Part shown: positions 49,844-62,416 of the stretch, piece by piece
Numbering within the stretch: position 1 is the first letter of the stretch
Layout: every line of letters begins with the position of its first letter
Assembly (NCBI RefSeq): GCF_025766255.1
Contig: NW_026516731.1
Location: 183,978-247,977, forward strand
DNA: 64,000 nucleotides
Direction: 5' to 3'
Source: Zychaea mexicana
Taxonomy: Eukaryota > Mucoromycota > Mucoromycetes > Mucorales > Lichtheimiaceae
The notes under the pieces: model-generated
Told to the model about the DNA's origin: nothing
The model's database searches: none
The model's input: only the letters and a program-made list of their open reading frames with translations
Translations under genes and position numbers: made by a program

Positions 49844-52104
49844 ATGGAAAGCACTCTATACCATTCAAATATCTATTCGTCAGCAGCAGGCGCGCCGTCG
49901 CCATATATGGCACCCAGCTTTGCGGAACAACAGCTTCCACCGCTGCCACAGTATCGGCAACACAGCAACATGTTCGGGACAGCTACTACTACTCGCTCAC
50001 CCTATCCCTCGTCATCTCCATATCACCACCCATATAGCACTGCTGCTGCGGGTGGCCACGGGGCTGCTGCTGCCAACTTGGCAACAAATGGTGGCGGTGC
50101 TGACCCATACGCGCCCGCTTGGTCATCCTCCCCGTTCATGAGCCCACCAGCATCTTTGCCACCGCCACCAAGCTACTGCAGTGTCCCAGCTGGTAGTAAT
50201 GGTGGTGCTGGGGGTCGCTATGGTCCTCCTGCTGCTCACCACCACCTCCATCACCATCACCATCCTTCGGCCATGGCGGCGTTTCCTGGCGCTCCGTGTT
50301 CACCCACCGACACCGGAAGCATGGGTGGAGCAGTACCCGTTCAGAGACCCAAACTGACAACAACAGTGTGGGAAGACGAAGGTACAATCTGCTATCAAGT
50401 CGACGCGAAGAACATCTGCGTTGCCCGTCGCCAAGGTAAGAAAAGCACCCCTTCTTTCCTCGAGTAATGAGAACAGCTTCTTGTTGCTGTTGTTGTTGCT
50501 GTTGTTGTTGTTTGCTGTTGAAGTTTAATATCTACCACCAACACAGCACACAAACAACAACGAAAAGTAACTCAAAAACACAAACAATCGCATCACAAGC
50601 GGATCGCTCATTGAAATTTCTTTCTTCAGACAATGACATGGTGAACGGAACAAAGTTGTTGAACGTCGTTGGCATGTCTCGTGGCAAGCGTGACGGCATC
50701 CTCAAGAACGAGAAGGGTCGTGTTGTCGTCAAGGTTGGTGCCATGCATCTCAAGGGCGTCTGGTAAGTCCTTCTTCTTCTTCTTGGCCTTCTGCTCCCCG
50801 TTTCCTTCCCTTAGCCGTTGCCACACACAAACATACTTCCACACAAAATACCCCTTTTTTCGAGCCTTCTTTACCCGCCCTACCAACGTTATGAAATGGT
50901 GCTACGCTCTTTCATTCTTTCTCTCCAGTCCCAAACCCCCATCTAAACAACACTCTCATGCTGTGTGTGCCACCCCCTCCCCAATAAGCAATCTGGCTTT
51001 CCCTTTTCTTACCAGCCCTTTCTTTCTTTCTAGGATCACCTTCTCCAGAGCAAAAGACTTGGCCACAAAGTTCAAGATCTTGGATCTCTTATACCCACTG
51101 TTCACTGATGATCCGAGCATGTTCCTTTGCTCCTCCGGCCCTTCCGCCAACGGCGGTCCCATAAACAACGATAGCACCTTGAGCAACAGCAGCAGCAATG
51201 GCGTACCGGTCACTTCGGACACTGCTTCCGTCGAGACAGCCCAGACATCATCTACAGTCAAGTCCTTGGCCCACACATCCACCAACCTCCCACCGCCCAT
51301 GCCGTACAAGCCCACCGATAGCTACAATAGCATGATGTCATCCTCATGGATGGATCAGCGTTCATATCAGCAACAACAGTCGCTGCCTGGCATTAACAGC
51401 AGTGATGGTGGTACGTCTTCCTTGTAAATCATAATATTAGCATTTGGCAGTCAATAAACGTAGCTTTTTCTTTTAGTCTATCGCTCCCAAAACTGCAGTC
51501 CAGTTCCTAGTGCCGTAGCACCTGTTTGCAGCTCTGAAGAGTCCTATGGCATGTTCATGCAGCCCGACTATGACTATCGCTCCATGGGTCGTTCGCTTGC
51601 CGAGCCCAATGTCTTTTCATCGTCTGCATACGACGGCAACGCATTTCTGAGCCACAAACCTGATTTTTTAGGTGATACCCCAACAGCAGTAACGCGCTAT
51701 CCAAACAGCCCGCCATCCGAAAAGCCGTATGGTTTGGATGATTTGCCTATCCCACAGCAGCCCTCATCCATCTATGGTCCTCGGCATCACGACTTGGAGA
51801 GCGTCGGCTCACCCGACTTTGCTACTACAGCTACTACTACTACTACTACTACAACTGGTAATATATCACATCTCGCGTTCTCTCAGTGTATGTTTGCTTA
51901 CCAATGTACTCTACATCATATTTAGCATTGAGAGAAGGATCTGCCGCCGTCATATCTGAGTCCTCTGCGACACCAGTAGCTTCTCCACGAAAGCGAAAGA
52001 GCGAAGACAATCAACAACAGCAATACCACAACCTCAAAGAATCGAGTGCCTGTGCTTTGGCTCAAGAATCAACAACAAAACGTGTCAAGAGCAGCGAAAA
52101 CTGA
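49844..52104 (+). CDS. APSES-domain transcription factor, StuA/Phd1/Sok2 type
   Basis: APSES factors control filamentous growth and sporulation in fungi. Five exons (49844-50435, 50630-50762, 51034-51410, 51477-51857, 51926-52104) give 1662 nt, 553 residues. The bHLH-like APSES domain spans roughly residues 170-265: [79 protein letters not shown] and [10 protein letters not shown], nearly identical in layout to StuA. The N-terminus is Ala/Pro/Ser/His-rich with a His run; the rest is Ser/Thr/Gln-rich, with a candidate bipartite NLS at [10 protein letters not shown] ... KRVKSSEN near the end. No ankyrin repeats, which excludes the Swi4/Mbp1 class. The start follows a TC-rich leader. Confidence 0.95.
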
Positions 52105-54512
52105 ATGCTTTCAGTATCATGATACCCTCTCATCCGCAACTAGCAAGCCAAAAAAAATCACGCATCATGCTCAGCAACACCATTACCACTAACAGCGCTC
52201 AACTATTGCTCAATAGTTCGGTTCATTGGCACTCAACAATTTAAAAAAACTTCAGAGAAAATCCCATCTACCATGTTCATTAACTCCATCCCATTCGTTT
52301 GTTTAAGTAGTTCTTCTTTTTCTTTCACATATAGTCATTATTATACTTCATCTTTGTTGTTTTTCTTTCTCTTCTATCAAAACCCCGTTTTCCTCCTCTC
52401 TCCCCTTGCTTTTCTTTCTCGTTGTAGCAATTAATCTACCTTTTTCTTCTTCTTCGCCATATCATTCATATAACCAGCAATCTCTCTCCATATATTATTA
52501 TACTAATTCCTTCTCGTAGTTGGCGTCGTGTACGCACTCACACATACATTACTATCATCTACACATTAAAAAAAAATCATAAATTCTTTTTCGGAATGCT
52601 AAACGATCGACGCTTTGTTTATTCTTTCTGTTTAATGTGGAATCGGACCTGCTTCTATTTCTTAGCAAATCTTGTTGTACATAAAACATCTTCCTATCAT
52701 TCCGATCGACATCGTCATAAGCAGTAGAATCACACGCATCAATTTCACCTCCAAGGTTACGTCCGCGCACTTCTTGAATACAAGATGTGTGAAGGAGCTC
52801 TCTCTGCTCCGCCGTCGCCCCACTGTTCCCATCTCCGAGTAATGTTGTTGTTGTTGTTCTCGGGATCGGCGTCATTTCCTCGTCGTCGTCTTGATAATCG
52901 ACTGCTTCCCCCCTTGAAAACCCGGAGAACGATGATGGTATATCACATTGTTAATTTGCTATGTGCAGATGACGACGGGACGACAGCTAATGGCTTTCCG
53001 AAAAAAGGGCGTTAAAATATCCTATACTCTCTCGAGGTGCATGTCTCCCGAGGCTTTCTTCTATTCCTGCTCACTACGCAATCATCCCCTTCCAAACCGC
53101 ACCACCCCCCCCCCGCCTCAAATGTTTAGTAGACCGCCAAAGATTGTACATATTCGTATTTTATTCTCTTACAGTTCTTACATCCGCACATTTTACGACG
53201 TAGGGGTTATTATCAACAAGAAAAAAGCAGAATAACTGCTACACATACAACAACTGAACATTTACCACCCCCTTAAGATGATCATCAAGGCTTCACTCCT
53301 CGTTGGATCAGCACCACAATTAGTTTTTTCTCATCCTCTGGGAGAATAGCATCTGTGTATCATAGCAGAAAGTTACTGAGAGACGGATCAAATCCGCCGT
53401 AAGCCCCCCTCTTCTTCCTCAAACCTCCCTGTACTACTACAACAGTAGCTAAGCAACTGGCAACTGCTGTACTTTAGCCTATATACAAACCTTGTTTACT
53501 GCGTTCATCCCTTGGTTTGGAATTGGGCGCCAAACGACTTTTTAAACGCATGTATTTTTCTCTCCCAATGGCAAAGTAAAACAAACTTGGTTATATATCG
53601 GAATAAAAGGGGTGCAGACATAGCGAAAATGATATATCTTGTCAGGTATTGCTTTACAGCTAAAACAGCTACGTATATCTGCTATTATTACTATCCTCAC
53701 TTTATTGCTAGATGTTGTACGTGTTCTCTTTCACTTCTTTTACCAAAATGATGGTTAATCCGTGTTTTTGTGATCGCCGGCCCAATTCAGCCAGAGTACA
53801 GTGTCACTTTTTGACAAGTTTTTGTCCAGCTTTCTCATGCACAAGTGACGTTTTTCCTTTCATACACAGCTATATAATTGTTATTCCTACTTGGCGCTTA
53901 TAATTTTTCTTGATGACATGGTCTACGATACGAATATACATGAGTTCCGCCAAGTGTGAAGATAACCTCACGCCAATTTGGAAAGGCATATATGCGCTAA
54001 GCTGTCAATCCAACCTCCATCTTAAAGGATACCCCGTGTATCATCATACCATGCGAAGACGCGATAGCTGAGTACATTGTATACAGAAATTTATAATCTA
54101 CGTGAACATTTTGTAGTACAGTACGTAGTACAGTGTCGGTAATGAAATGTCATATGCTAAACTCGATCTTTCATTTTCTCCGGTGTCGCTTCCAATACCA
54201 AACATCGCATTGCTCATTGCTACTATGTGCTGCCACCAGATAACACTGCTGCAATCTTAGTTTCTCTGTGAAGCATATCAGAACATCGTTTTGGCTTTTA
54301 GCGATGTGTAGCATTATCAGGTTGCGGCAGCACTTTACCATCGCGAATTTTTTTAGTATGGAGATAGGAGCACGAGCTGTAGTATTGACCATTTTTACAT
54401 TGTATTGGGATGATTTATTACAGAAGGAAAGAGCAATAAATAAATTTTGAATTCATTAGAAAAAAGACATATACAACTACCATTATCACTAGATGATATC
54501 CTGTCATAAGTA
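52105..54512. other. Intergenic between convergent APSES and GH36 genes
   Basis: 2.4 kb with no supported gene. The first about 450 bases are T/C-rich and likely APSES 3' UTR. Frames at 52555-52875 (-) and 53512-53751 (+) lack recognisable motifs. Confidence 0.5.
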
Positions 54513-57169
54513 TTAGGCTTGTTGCAACCAGACAACGGCACTCTTGAACATGCCTTCATTCAAACCAGGCAACTCCAAACCGCGATACATGAGTAATGCG
54601 CCTGACATTTCATACTCATCCACTGGGTTTTCTGGATCCTCCTGCCAAATAGTGACACGATAAGTAGCATTTTCGTCAAGATAACGAGCACGAATGGGGC
54701 TGAGCTCGCCACTCGCTGGGTAAGGACTATTAAGACGGAATGCCAAAATGACCGCTTCTTCTTGTTTATAGGTACTCTGCGTTGCAGCAACAAGTTCACC
54801 CACACGCGTTGGTGGAACCAGCCAATCGAGATTGCCATTCTGGATCACATGTCGCATTTTCTTGTACAACGCGATCCAGTGAGTTGCCTCAGTGAGTTGC
54901 TCTTCCGAAAATTCGTTAATGTTGGATCCTATACCGAGACCGCCCATAAAGGACGTATGGAAACGGAACGAGAGCGGGACTTCGATGTTTGCATCGCTCG
55001 ATGAGTCAGTGACCCAGCCGTACATGGAACGTGGAGGAACCCACAAAGATGCACCGTACTGGATGAACAGGCGCGCATCGGGTCGTGTGTTGTCGCTCGT
55101 CCTGTGGAATTCAGGAAGAAAAAAAGTGGGTTGAGAGTGAGAACACACATCGTATGGAACTAGAGTGCACTTTCGCTTGATGCAGCTCTCACAATTACCA
55201 AATTTGGTCAGTACGCTCAATGGCACCGAGATCCATTCGACCTCCACCAGATGAGCAGGATTCGAACCATAGATGAGGGAAACGTTCCTTGAGCCGAGCA
55301 ATTATCTCATAGTAGCCTTCGACAGCCAGTACCCAAGCTTCTTTGGGATTGCGGTCATAGTCGTGCATGGTCACACCTAATTGAATACATAGGGGATACG
55401 TTAGTTAATAATTTTACTTCTTTGTTGTACATGTAGTTTCATGAGTAACTGCTGGCGAGTACCTTGCATAGGTCTATTAAAGTCCCATTTTATATAATCG
55501 ATGCCTGCTTCTTCAATATGAGCGGCGGCTTGCTCGTACATGTAATCACGCACTTCCTTAAGACCAAAGTTCAACACAAGCTGGGTCCGTGATAGGTAGC
55601 GTGGTACTCCTTCATAGTAGAAAACCCAATCAGGGTGTTCACGGTATAGATCGGAGTCGGGATTAACCTATCACGCATAAAAGAAAAAGTCATACTTAAC
55701 AAACTACTCAAAAACAATAAAATTGTAGCGTTCTTATGATATCGAACGAACCATTTCCATTTCAAACCAGAGTCCAAACTTCATTCCCAGATCATGAACG
55801 TGGTCTGCAAGAGGCTTCATGCCCCCAGGGAACTTGGTTTTGTTAGTGAACCAATCACCTAAACCGGCAGTGTCGCTTGAACGTCCGCCAAACCAGCCAT
55901 CGTCCACGACAAACAACTCAACACCAAGAGGAGCAGCCTTATCAGCCAGTTCCATTTGCTTCTCAAACGTAAGATCGAAAGCGACCGCTTCCCATGAGTT
56001 ATAAAGCACGGGATGGTATACGTCGTCATCCTTTTGCGTCAATAAATTACGTTTCTGGATCTTGCGTGCATGCCGTGGCATACGGAGTCGAGCTCCTGGC
56101 AATCCTTCGTCTGTAAACCCAGCGGCAAACACAGGGGTTGTGAACGACTCTCCTGGCTCCAAAGTCCAGCCAAAGTCTTGATGATGAATACCGCCAGCGA
56201 CTCTTACATAGCCCTTGGTATCAGTGTGAACCGTAATCTCCCAGCTACCAGTCCACGCAAGCGCACCAAAGTAGACTTCTGTGCTAGGATTTACGGCATT
56301 GGGTACCTGAGCTAAAGCAAAGTACGGCTGAGATACATGATCGCTCAAACCGCGTGTGCTTTCGACTGTGTGCTTCACGCCCGGAGCCAAACGGGTTGTT
56401 TCCACCATAGCTTCTTGGGCCCTGCATTCAAATAATACGATATATAAATTTGACCTTTTCTTTGACGTAGTATTTATATATCACAGACAAGATATGGAGA
56501 TCTGTTTTGCTATTTGAAAGAATGAACATACCATTCACCAGCAAGAGTGACGAGCTCACGATGTTCGTCCCAACCGAGCGCATAAGGCAAATGCCAGGCA
56601 GCAGAGAAAGCCTTGGACAAATTGACTCTGCCATCGAGACCATTGCGGACTGTATAGGATCGACGGATGATATCGTTTTCCACATCGATTTCATAATGCA
56701 GTGTCACCAAAAGTTCTGTTCGATTCGCGTCACGTAAATCGAGGTCCAAGCGCGTACCACCGTGATCGCTGCTAATATTAGCGTTACCGGCAAATTGAAG
56801 GTTCAACTCGCGTACACCGTCAGGTAGTTCTGCTTTGAGCACGGCTTCACGGTAGCGAAGACCACCAAAGACAGGCAACTCCTCTCGAGCTTCAGTGACG
56901 GGGATGATTTGGGACCAAATGGGAGGTTCAACCACCGTCGCATTGAGATCGTCCAGGTGCGTCAGTCGTCTGCCCCAATGCATGTTGACAAGATATCCGT
57001 TGGCAGCTGCGCTGATCACATAGCTTGACCTTTCTGTGACCAGAAACCATGTATCTAAGGATTCGTGCTTATGGATGCCCACGTTCAATCCTGCTGCTAG
57101 ACAGCCATTGAAAAAGGTAGTGGTAACGATGGCGAAACCAAGAAAAATGGCTTTTGATGAAAGTACCAT
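54513..57169 (-). CDS. Secreted alpha-galactosidase, glycoside hydrolase family 36
   Basis: Releases terminal alpha-galactose from melibiose/raffinose-type sugars. Five exons (56532-57169, 55752-56421, 55463-55667, 55199-55376, 54513-55101) give 2280 nt, 759 residues, the usual GH36 size. A signal peptide is visible (hydrophobic KAIFLGFAIVTTTFF, then CLAAG). An N-terminal beta-sandwich precedes the (beta/alpha)8 barrel with LFVVDDGWFGGR, GLWFEMEMVNPDS, the nucleophile motif YIKWDFNRPM, FESCSSGGGRMD and the acid/base motif TSDNTRPD. The C-terminal beta domain ends VVWLQQA. Both catalytic aspartates are present. The second intron uses an unusual GTTCGT donor. Likely extracellular sugar scavenging. 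Confidence 0.96.
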
Positions 57170-58042
57170 TTTAGTTTCCTTCTTGCGCCTCTCTGAGGGA
57201 TTTAAAAGAGAAAAAGGAAGAAAAAGGGATGGAAGAGAAGGAGAAGAATTCTTTATGACTAAGTCTCTGTGTTTTAGCTTCCCTTCATGCCGGTTTTATA
57301 CGTCGTCGTAACTTTCTCTTTCTCGAGTTGTTGGATGCGTGAGAGTTTATAATTGATGGGTATACCCGGGAAGCCCTCATCCCAAACCTTCTTTTTTCCT
57401 CTCCAACCATCGTTTTAGGTATGTAAGACAGTGGCAGCACCCTTATCCACAATCTGACGTCAAAAATATATGGCGTGGATAATGGTATCCATCCATCATT
57501 ATCTCATTCAATTTTTTTAGTGCTATATGGACACCAGATGCGACAACCTCGTCTAGCCCTCCTCTCTAACACACAAGCATTTCCAACTAACTAATGACAA
57601 TAAATCACTAATATCTGAGCGCAGTATGGGGAGAGTGAGAGAAACGAGAGTGATCAGATTCCCGTCTAAGGCATATTGGTTGTACAGGATGCGATTATAT
57701 AATCGGTTAGGTAAACTAGTGGGTAGGATGAAAGGGTGGAAAAACTCATGAACGTAATCCGGCCCGCGGGGAGTTAGGTCGTACACCAAAAACAAGGAGT
57801 GGTTGACGAGATGCACTGGAAAACGACATGCATATTCTGTAAAATTGTAAAACAGACTTTATGCTTTTGGGAGGAAACAAACAACAATTAAACGGTAAAG
57901 ATCAAACATGGGGTATATCTTCAAGACAAAGAGAGAGAAAAAAATCGAACAAGAAGCTTTCTCTGATGTACTAGCCCCATCCATCCAAAGTTGAGGCGTG
58001 TCAGGAACGAACCCGCCCCTTATCTATTTTCGTCGTTTTCTT
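57170..58042. other. Intergenic: GH36 promoter and EAF 3' region
   Basis: 873 bp; no gene recognised. Purine-rich GAAGGAAAAAG tracts right upstream of the GH36 ATG (TC-rich on the coding strand) fit its leader. Confidence 0.5.
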
Positions 58043-59924
58043 TCAGTCACCATCTGACTCGCTGTCAGAACTCGTGATGCCTTCATCTTCTTCGCCGTGG
58101 TCCGCATCGTCTATTTTACAGTATACGGAATACCGAGCGTTAGTCTCGTGATACGTGCCACATATACAATACACACACACACACACACACAGAGTCATAT
58201 CCCACAGATATTTCTCAACTTACTGAATAAAGCTCGGAGCGAGACGGGGCCACCGTTTCTATTCGGTGTTCCACGAGCAGTGGAAGGAGAGGCACTATAT
58301 GGTGATTGTTCTGGTACAACCGGTGTATTATGTGATCGTGCGTTTGCTGCTGCTGCTGCAGTATTCGGCGATGGCGGTACAGAATTGCTATCGGCTAACA
58401 AGTCCCGATCAATATCCGCCAGTAAGTCATCCATATCGTCATCATCGCTACTGTCATCGCTCTCTGACCCAGAACTCTCATCCTCCGATCCAGAACTACT
58501 GCTGCCGCTCTCGCCACTACTACTGCTCCCGCTTTCGCCACTGGAGGAAGATCCACTTGAGGATTCAGATACTGATTGTGCTGATGCTGCGGCAGCAGCC
58601 GCTGCCTTTTTACTGCGACTGGCTGCTAGAGCAGCCGCTGAGGATATAGATTTGCCACCGAATTCGCGTCTTGGTATAGGTGGTGATACTGTTGCTGCTG
58701 TCGCAGCAGATGAAGAGGTAGCGGCAGGCGGTGGTGTAGCAACTTGTGCAGGTGAATCATCGAGGCGAAGGATCGGTTGTGATGCCATTTTGTATTTCTT
58801 TCGCTTCCGGTTCATCGACGCTGGTGACTCAGTCGCCGGTCGCTTTTGTTGTTGGTGGTGTTGTTGGTGTTGAGCGGTGGGAACAACCACTTCTTCAAAC
58901 ATGTCCGTATCGGATGAAGGTGCTGCTCCAGATGGTGCTGTGGTCACTGATTGCATATCATCGTTGTCGTCATCGTCGTCATCATCATCATCGTCTCCGA
59001 TGTCGTCTAATATATCCGCCATATCTTTCTCAAGATCTTTGGTAAAGTCATCCACACTAGATCTTCGCTCTTGATCCACTTGTTGAGTAGACGTCCCTGC
59101 CGATGCTGCTTTACTGGTTCCAGCTGGTCGTTTTTCAGGCATTGCAAGCTTTTTCGGTGCCTTCGGCTCTGGTAATTGAGGCTTTACGACTTTACGTTTC
59201 CGTGATTTACGCATTGTAAATTTAAGCGATGGTCGTTGCAGTGAAAATGTCTGTGGAGTAAGCGCGAGGAACACAGTGGATAGTCAGATCCCAAATTCAT
59301 TCTACCTTTTGGCTTCTATCCATCCTAATCCAGCGTTTGAAATGATCCGCAAACCTGAGTTGTTTCATCAAATAACAATATACAGTCTACTTCTTGTGCT
59401 TGACTTGGTGTGGCATCATAATTCAATTGCGTACTATCTGCGTTACCCTGCAATACAAACGGAAGCCCCGGATCAGTCGCTTTTGGAAGGTTCCCCCCTT
59501 TTACTGTTCTTCAACTCTCTGCTTCTCTCTCTCTCTTTCTATCCCTTTCGCTTTGTTTCTGCATTCCTTCCAGTGTATTAAAGCAATACCTCAAGTGGGT
59601 CCCACTCAGCCGAATAAGTATCGTTGTCGGCTTTCTCTAATCTTGCTTTTCTCGAGGGCATTGTCGGGTCCAGCCTTGAATTGACTGCATAAGTTATTAA
59701 GATAACAATGAGTTTCTAGCTTGTTCTGGAACGTCTCACGAGAAAAATAAAATTTGGATATTTCATACAAGGCAAACACACGAGAGGGAAAGAATGCTTG
59801 GCTTACATTTAAATGTATAATAACTGGTTGCATCTTTGGATCCAGTAGATGTAAATGAGCTCCCTAAACGAACCGAATAGGTTCCGGAGGGAGCAAACTC
59901 AGTAGAAGAGGCTGCGGAAGCCAT
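58043..59924 (-). CDS. EAF-family RNA polymerase II elongation factor (ELL-associated factor)
   Basis: EAF proteins partner ELL and stimulate transcription elongation. Five exons (59807-59924, 59590-59684, 59355-59447, 58224-59250, 58043-58110) sum to 1401 nt, 466 residues. The N-terminal EAF domain is recognisable from GTYSVRLGSSF, SYYTFKFNSRLDP, the VDCILLFDETTQTFSLQRP strand pair (equivalent to 'CVLIFD..TGEF.LERL') and FTMRKSRKRKV. The rest is disordered: a run of ten Asp, Gln/His, Ala and Ser/Glu/Gly tracts, then the acidic tail DADHGEEDEGITSSDSESDG. The Ser/Asp-rich C-terminus is typical of EAF transactivation regions. Assignment rests on the N-terminal motifs. Confidence 0.83.
58168..58191. 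repeat. (AC)n dinucleotide repeat in the last EAF intron
   Basis: About eleven AC units within the intron 58111-58223. Confidence 0.85.
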
Positions 59925-62416
59925 AAATAGTATCGTTGTGTGTTATATAAGTATGAGTGTGTGTTGAGGGAAAGGTAGAGAAGGGGTAAGGGTTTAAGAC
60001 GAAAGGAAACTCGGTTCTCTGGTCTCTGTTCCTTTGCCGCACAAGTGTTTCCAAAATCGGGACAATGGTTCTAATTCAGACGGCGATGAATCATTGTCAC
60101 CATTCGATATCATCGATGTCTGCTACGTGAACATACTTCTCTTCAAAAGGATAATTATTACTGAAACCAACAGTTGTTACAGTATGCAGTTGGCAGTCAA
60201 AGCATAATATTCAGACAAAAAATATAAAGGTAATCGTTAAAAAATGCAGTTTTTGTTGCAGTTCGGGAAACACGTGGCCACGATAAGCGCCAATTCATGC
60301 TTGCAATCTGCTGCTCAGTTGCTTGAAAGCTGTCATAACTACTGATGCTGCAACTAACCAAAATAAGCAAAAAAACAAAGAGCGCATTTCCACTGTATCA
60401 AATTCATATAGTGATTTGCAGTCAAGGATTGTACACCTACAACATCATGCTGCACCATTCAGTTTTTATTGCTACGTTTCATCTGTGATTTAGCAAAAGT
60501 GCTTTCTTAATAATAGCAGATATACTTTGCCATGACATTAGCAGCATGCACATATATTCTCACAAGATGATAAAAAGAGCAAGCGCAATGAGTATCTGGG
60601 ATGATTATCCCGCCCTGGTACTGTATTATTTCCCATTCTTGTTGCGTATCAGGGTACATTGCTTTTCTTTGTAGTTATTTGATAGAATGCTGATCGCACC
60701 ATCATGTCCCCTAGATAATTATGGCTATTTCACGTAATTTCAGGAAGACTGGAAACCCATCCAGTTCTTATTTAAGTTGGTCTGGGAGGCTACACTGACA
60801 TTGGCCGCACGCTTATGATACTGTGATACCTTATTTAATGGTATTACCCTCTGCTTAACGCCCCGCAGTATACATGCGAAATCAACTTTTCTACCTTATT
60901 AGAACAATGGATCGTTATTGTGTCAATGCAACATAAAGCTAAATTTTGTTGCTTCTTTAACGTTTCTATTGAACACGGCACATTTGCTCAAAAGAAATAC
61001 TGGTAGTTTCATGAGTTAATACAGGAGAAAGCTTGAAATTGAAATTAAGTTTGTAGCTGATTGGATATAACAATTTGGGCCAAATGGAATAGTAACTGAT
61101 TCAAAATGTGATATGAAGAGTAAAGATGCAAAACAACCATCGGAGACACGTTCCTTTGTTTGGAACTTATAAACTTTCTAAGCGAGCTGCGCGAGAGCTA
61201 CTTGAAAATTTAGTGGTTTGAATGAGCAGTAAACGGTTCGTGCCTCGCTGGAACAATCCATAACGTATACAGTAAATGCTTGTCACAAGTGTGGGTTGAT
61301 TCAGTCATGGTTGCCTTTTGCATATTACTTTTCAATAATTCGTTTGCATCTCTTTTTTTCTTTCTTTGAGAGTAAGGAAGACTGAACTAGCTTTTGCTCT
61401 CTATGTTGCTATTGCCAGGATGACTTTAGTTATATAATCTAGACATCCTGAATGCTGTTGTTTATTCGTTACCGCATCTGCAGGGTATTACAATGCTATC
61501 CAATCCATTGAGCGGAGTTGGGATCCAGGAAGCTTACTAGGGTGATGTTTATATCTTGGTTGACAGCACACAGTAGCACTCCAGCGTCTTGTATCAGGCT
61601 TGCCTTTTCTCTGGCGTTTTGAGCTTGCTATCGTATTGTTGTTCGTTTGGTAAGCATCAAGCTTAAGACACTGGGTTCATTTACTGAACAACTGCTCATG
61701 AGTTTGTTACATATAGAGTTTAAACAGACAAAGTACTGTAGTTAGAATTTGCCCAGAAAATATGAGGAACACTTTCCGGGAATCGCTATATTTCAAGATG
61801 TTCTTGATCCCGTATATATCCTAGCATGTGGAAGATGATAATGTTCCCGCTTACCATAAATTTTGCCCTTTGTCAGTAAACTTGACTCCAATAAGTCCTC
61901 TGCGTAGTATAACTCTCAAAGCGGTTCGAGTATAGTTGCAGCAGCACGTTGGCCAATGAAATCCAAATACCGGGCATTAAAAATCCACTGCCCGACATGA
62001 ACAGGAACGCGCGTATGCGCATACATACAGCATACAGACTGCTTTTTTTTGGTCATAAAGGGAGAGGGGAGGAGGCGACGATGGTCTTTCTATTCAACAA
62101 CGGAAGAAAGAATATTCTCACTTCATTTTTTTTCTCTCTTCTGTCACAGAGACTATATCATATAGAGTGCGAGGTGATCCCTTTTGTGACGAAAAGAGGT
62201 ACACAAGCATTTCTGATATATAAGGAAAGCATAGGGTAACCAAAAAAAATTAGTCTGTGCTTTCGCTCAGGTTTGAAAGGGCACCAGACTCGCTGCCGAC
62301 CAGATCCACATCGTGCTGCCTTTCCATCAATCCTGGATCTAGTAAGTGTATATGTAAACATTTCAAATCGATGCTTGACTATACAGATATCACAACAATC
62401 CAACCTGGAAAACTGA
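59925..62416. other. Gene-poor intergenic region
   Basis: 2.5 kb with no frame I can assign and no structured RNA recognised. AT-rich, with stops in all frames every few dozen codons. It probably holds the EAF promoter at its left side and the 3' end of the LRR gene at its right. Confidence 0.5.

Noticed and set aside
55240..55275. tRNA B-box-like GGTTCGAATCC (reverse strand reads GATTCGAACC)
   Set aside because: It lies inside a GH36 exon and encodes the conserved WFESCSSGG motif; no A box or cloverleaf fits around it.
58097..58873. 258-codon + strand open frame
   Set aside because: Antisense to the large EAF exon; its length comes from Ser/Asp/Ala repeats on the opposite strand.
61915..61960. 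Another B-box-like GGTTCGAGT stretch
   Set aside because: No matching A box, acceptor stem or anticodon loop could be folded from the flanks by eye.
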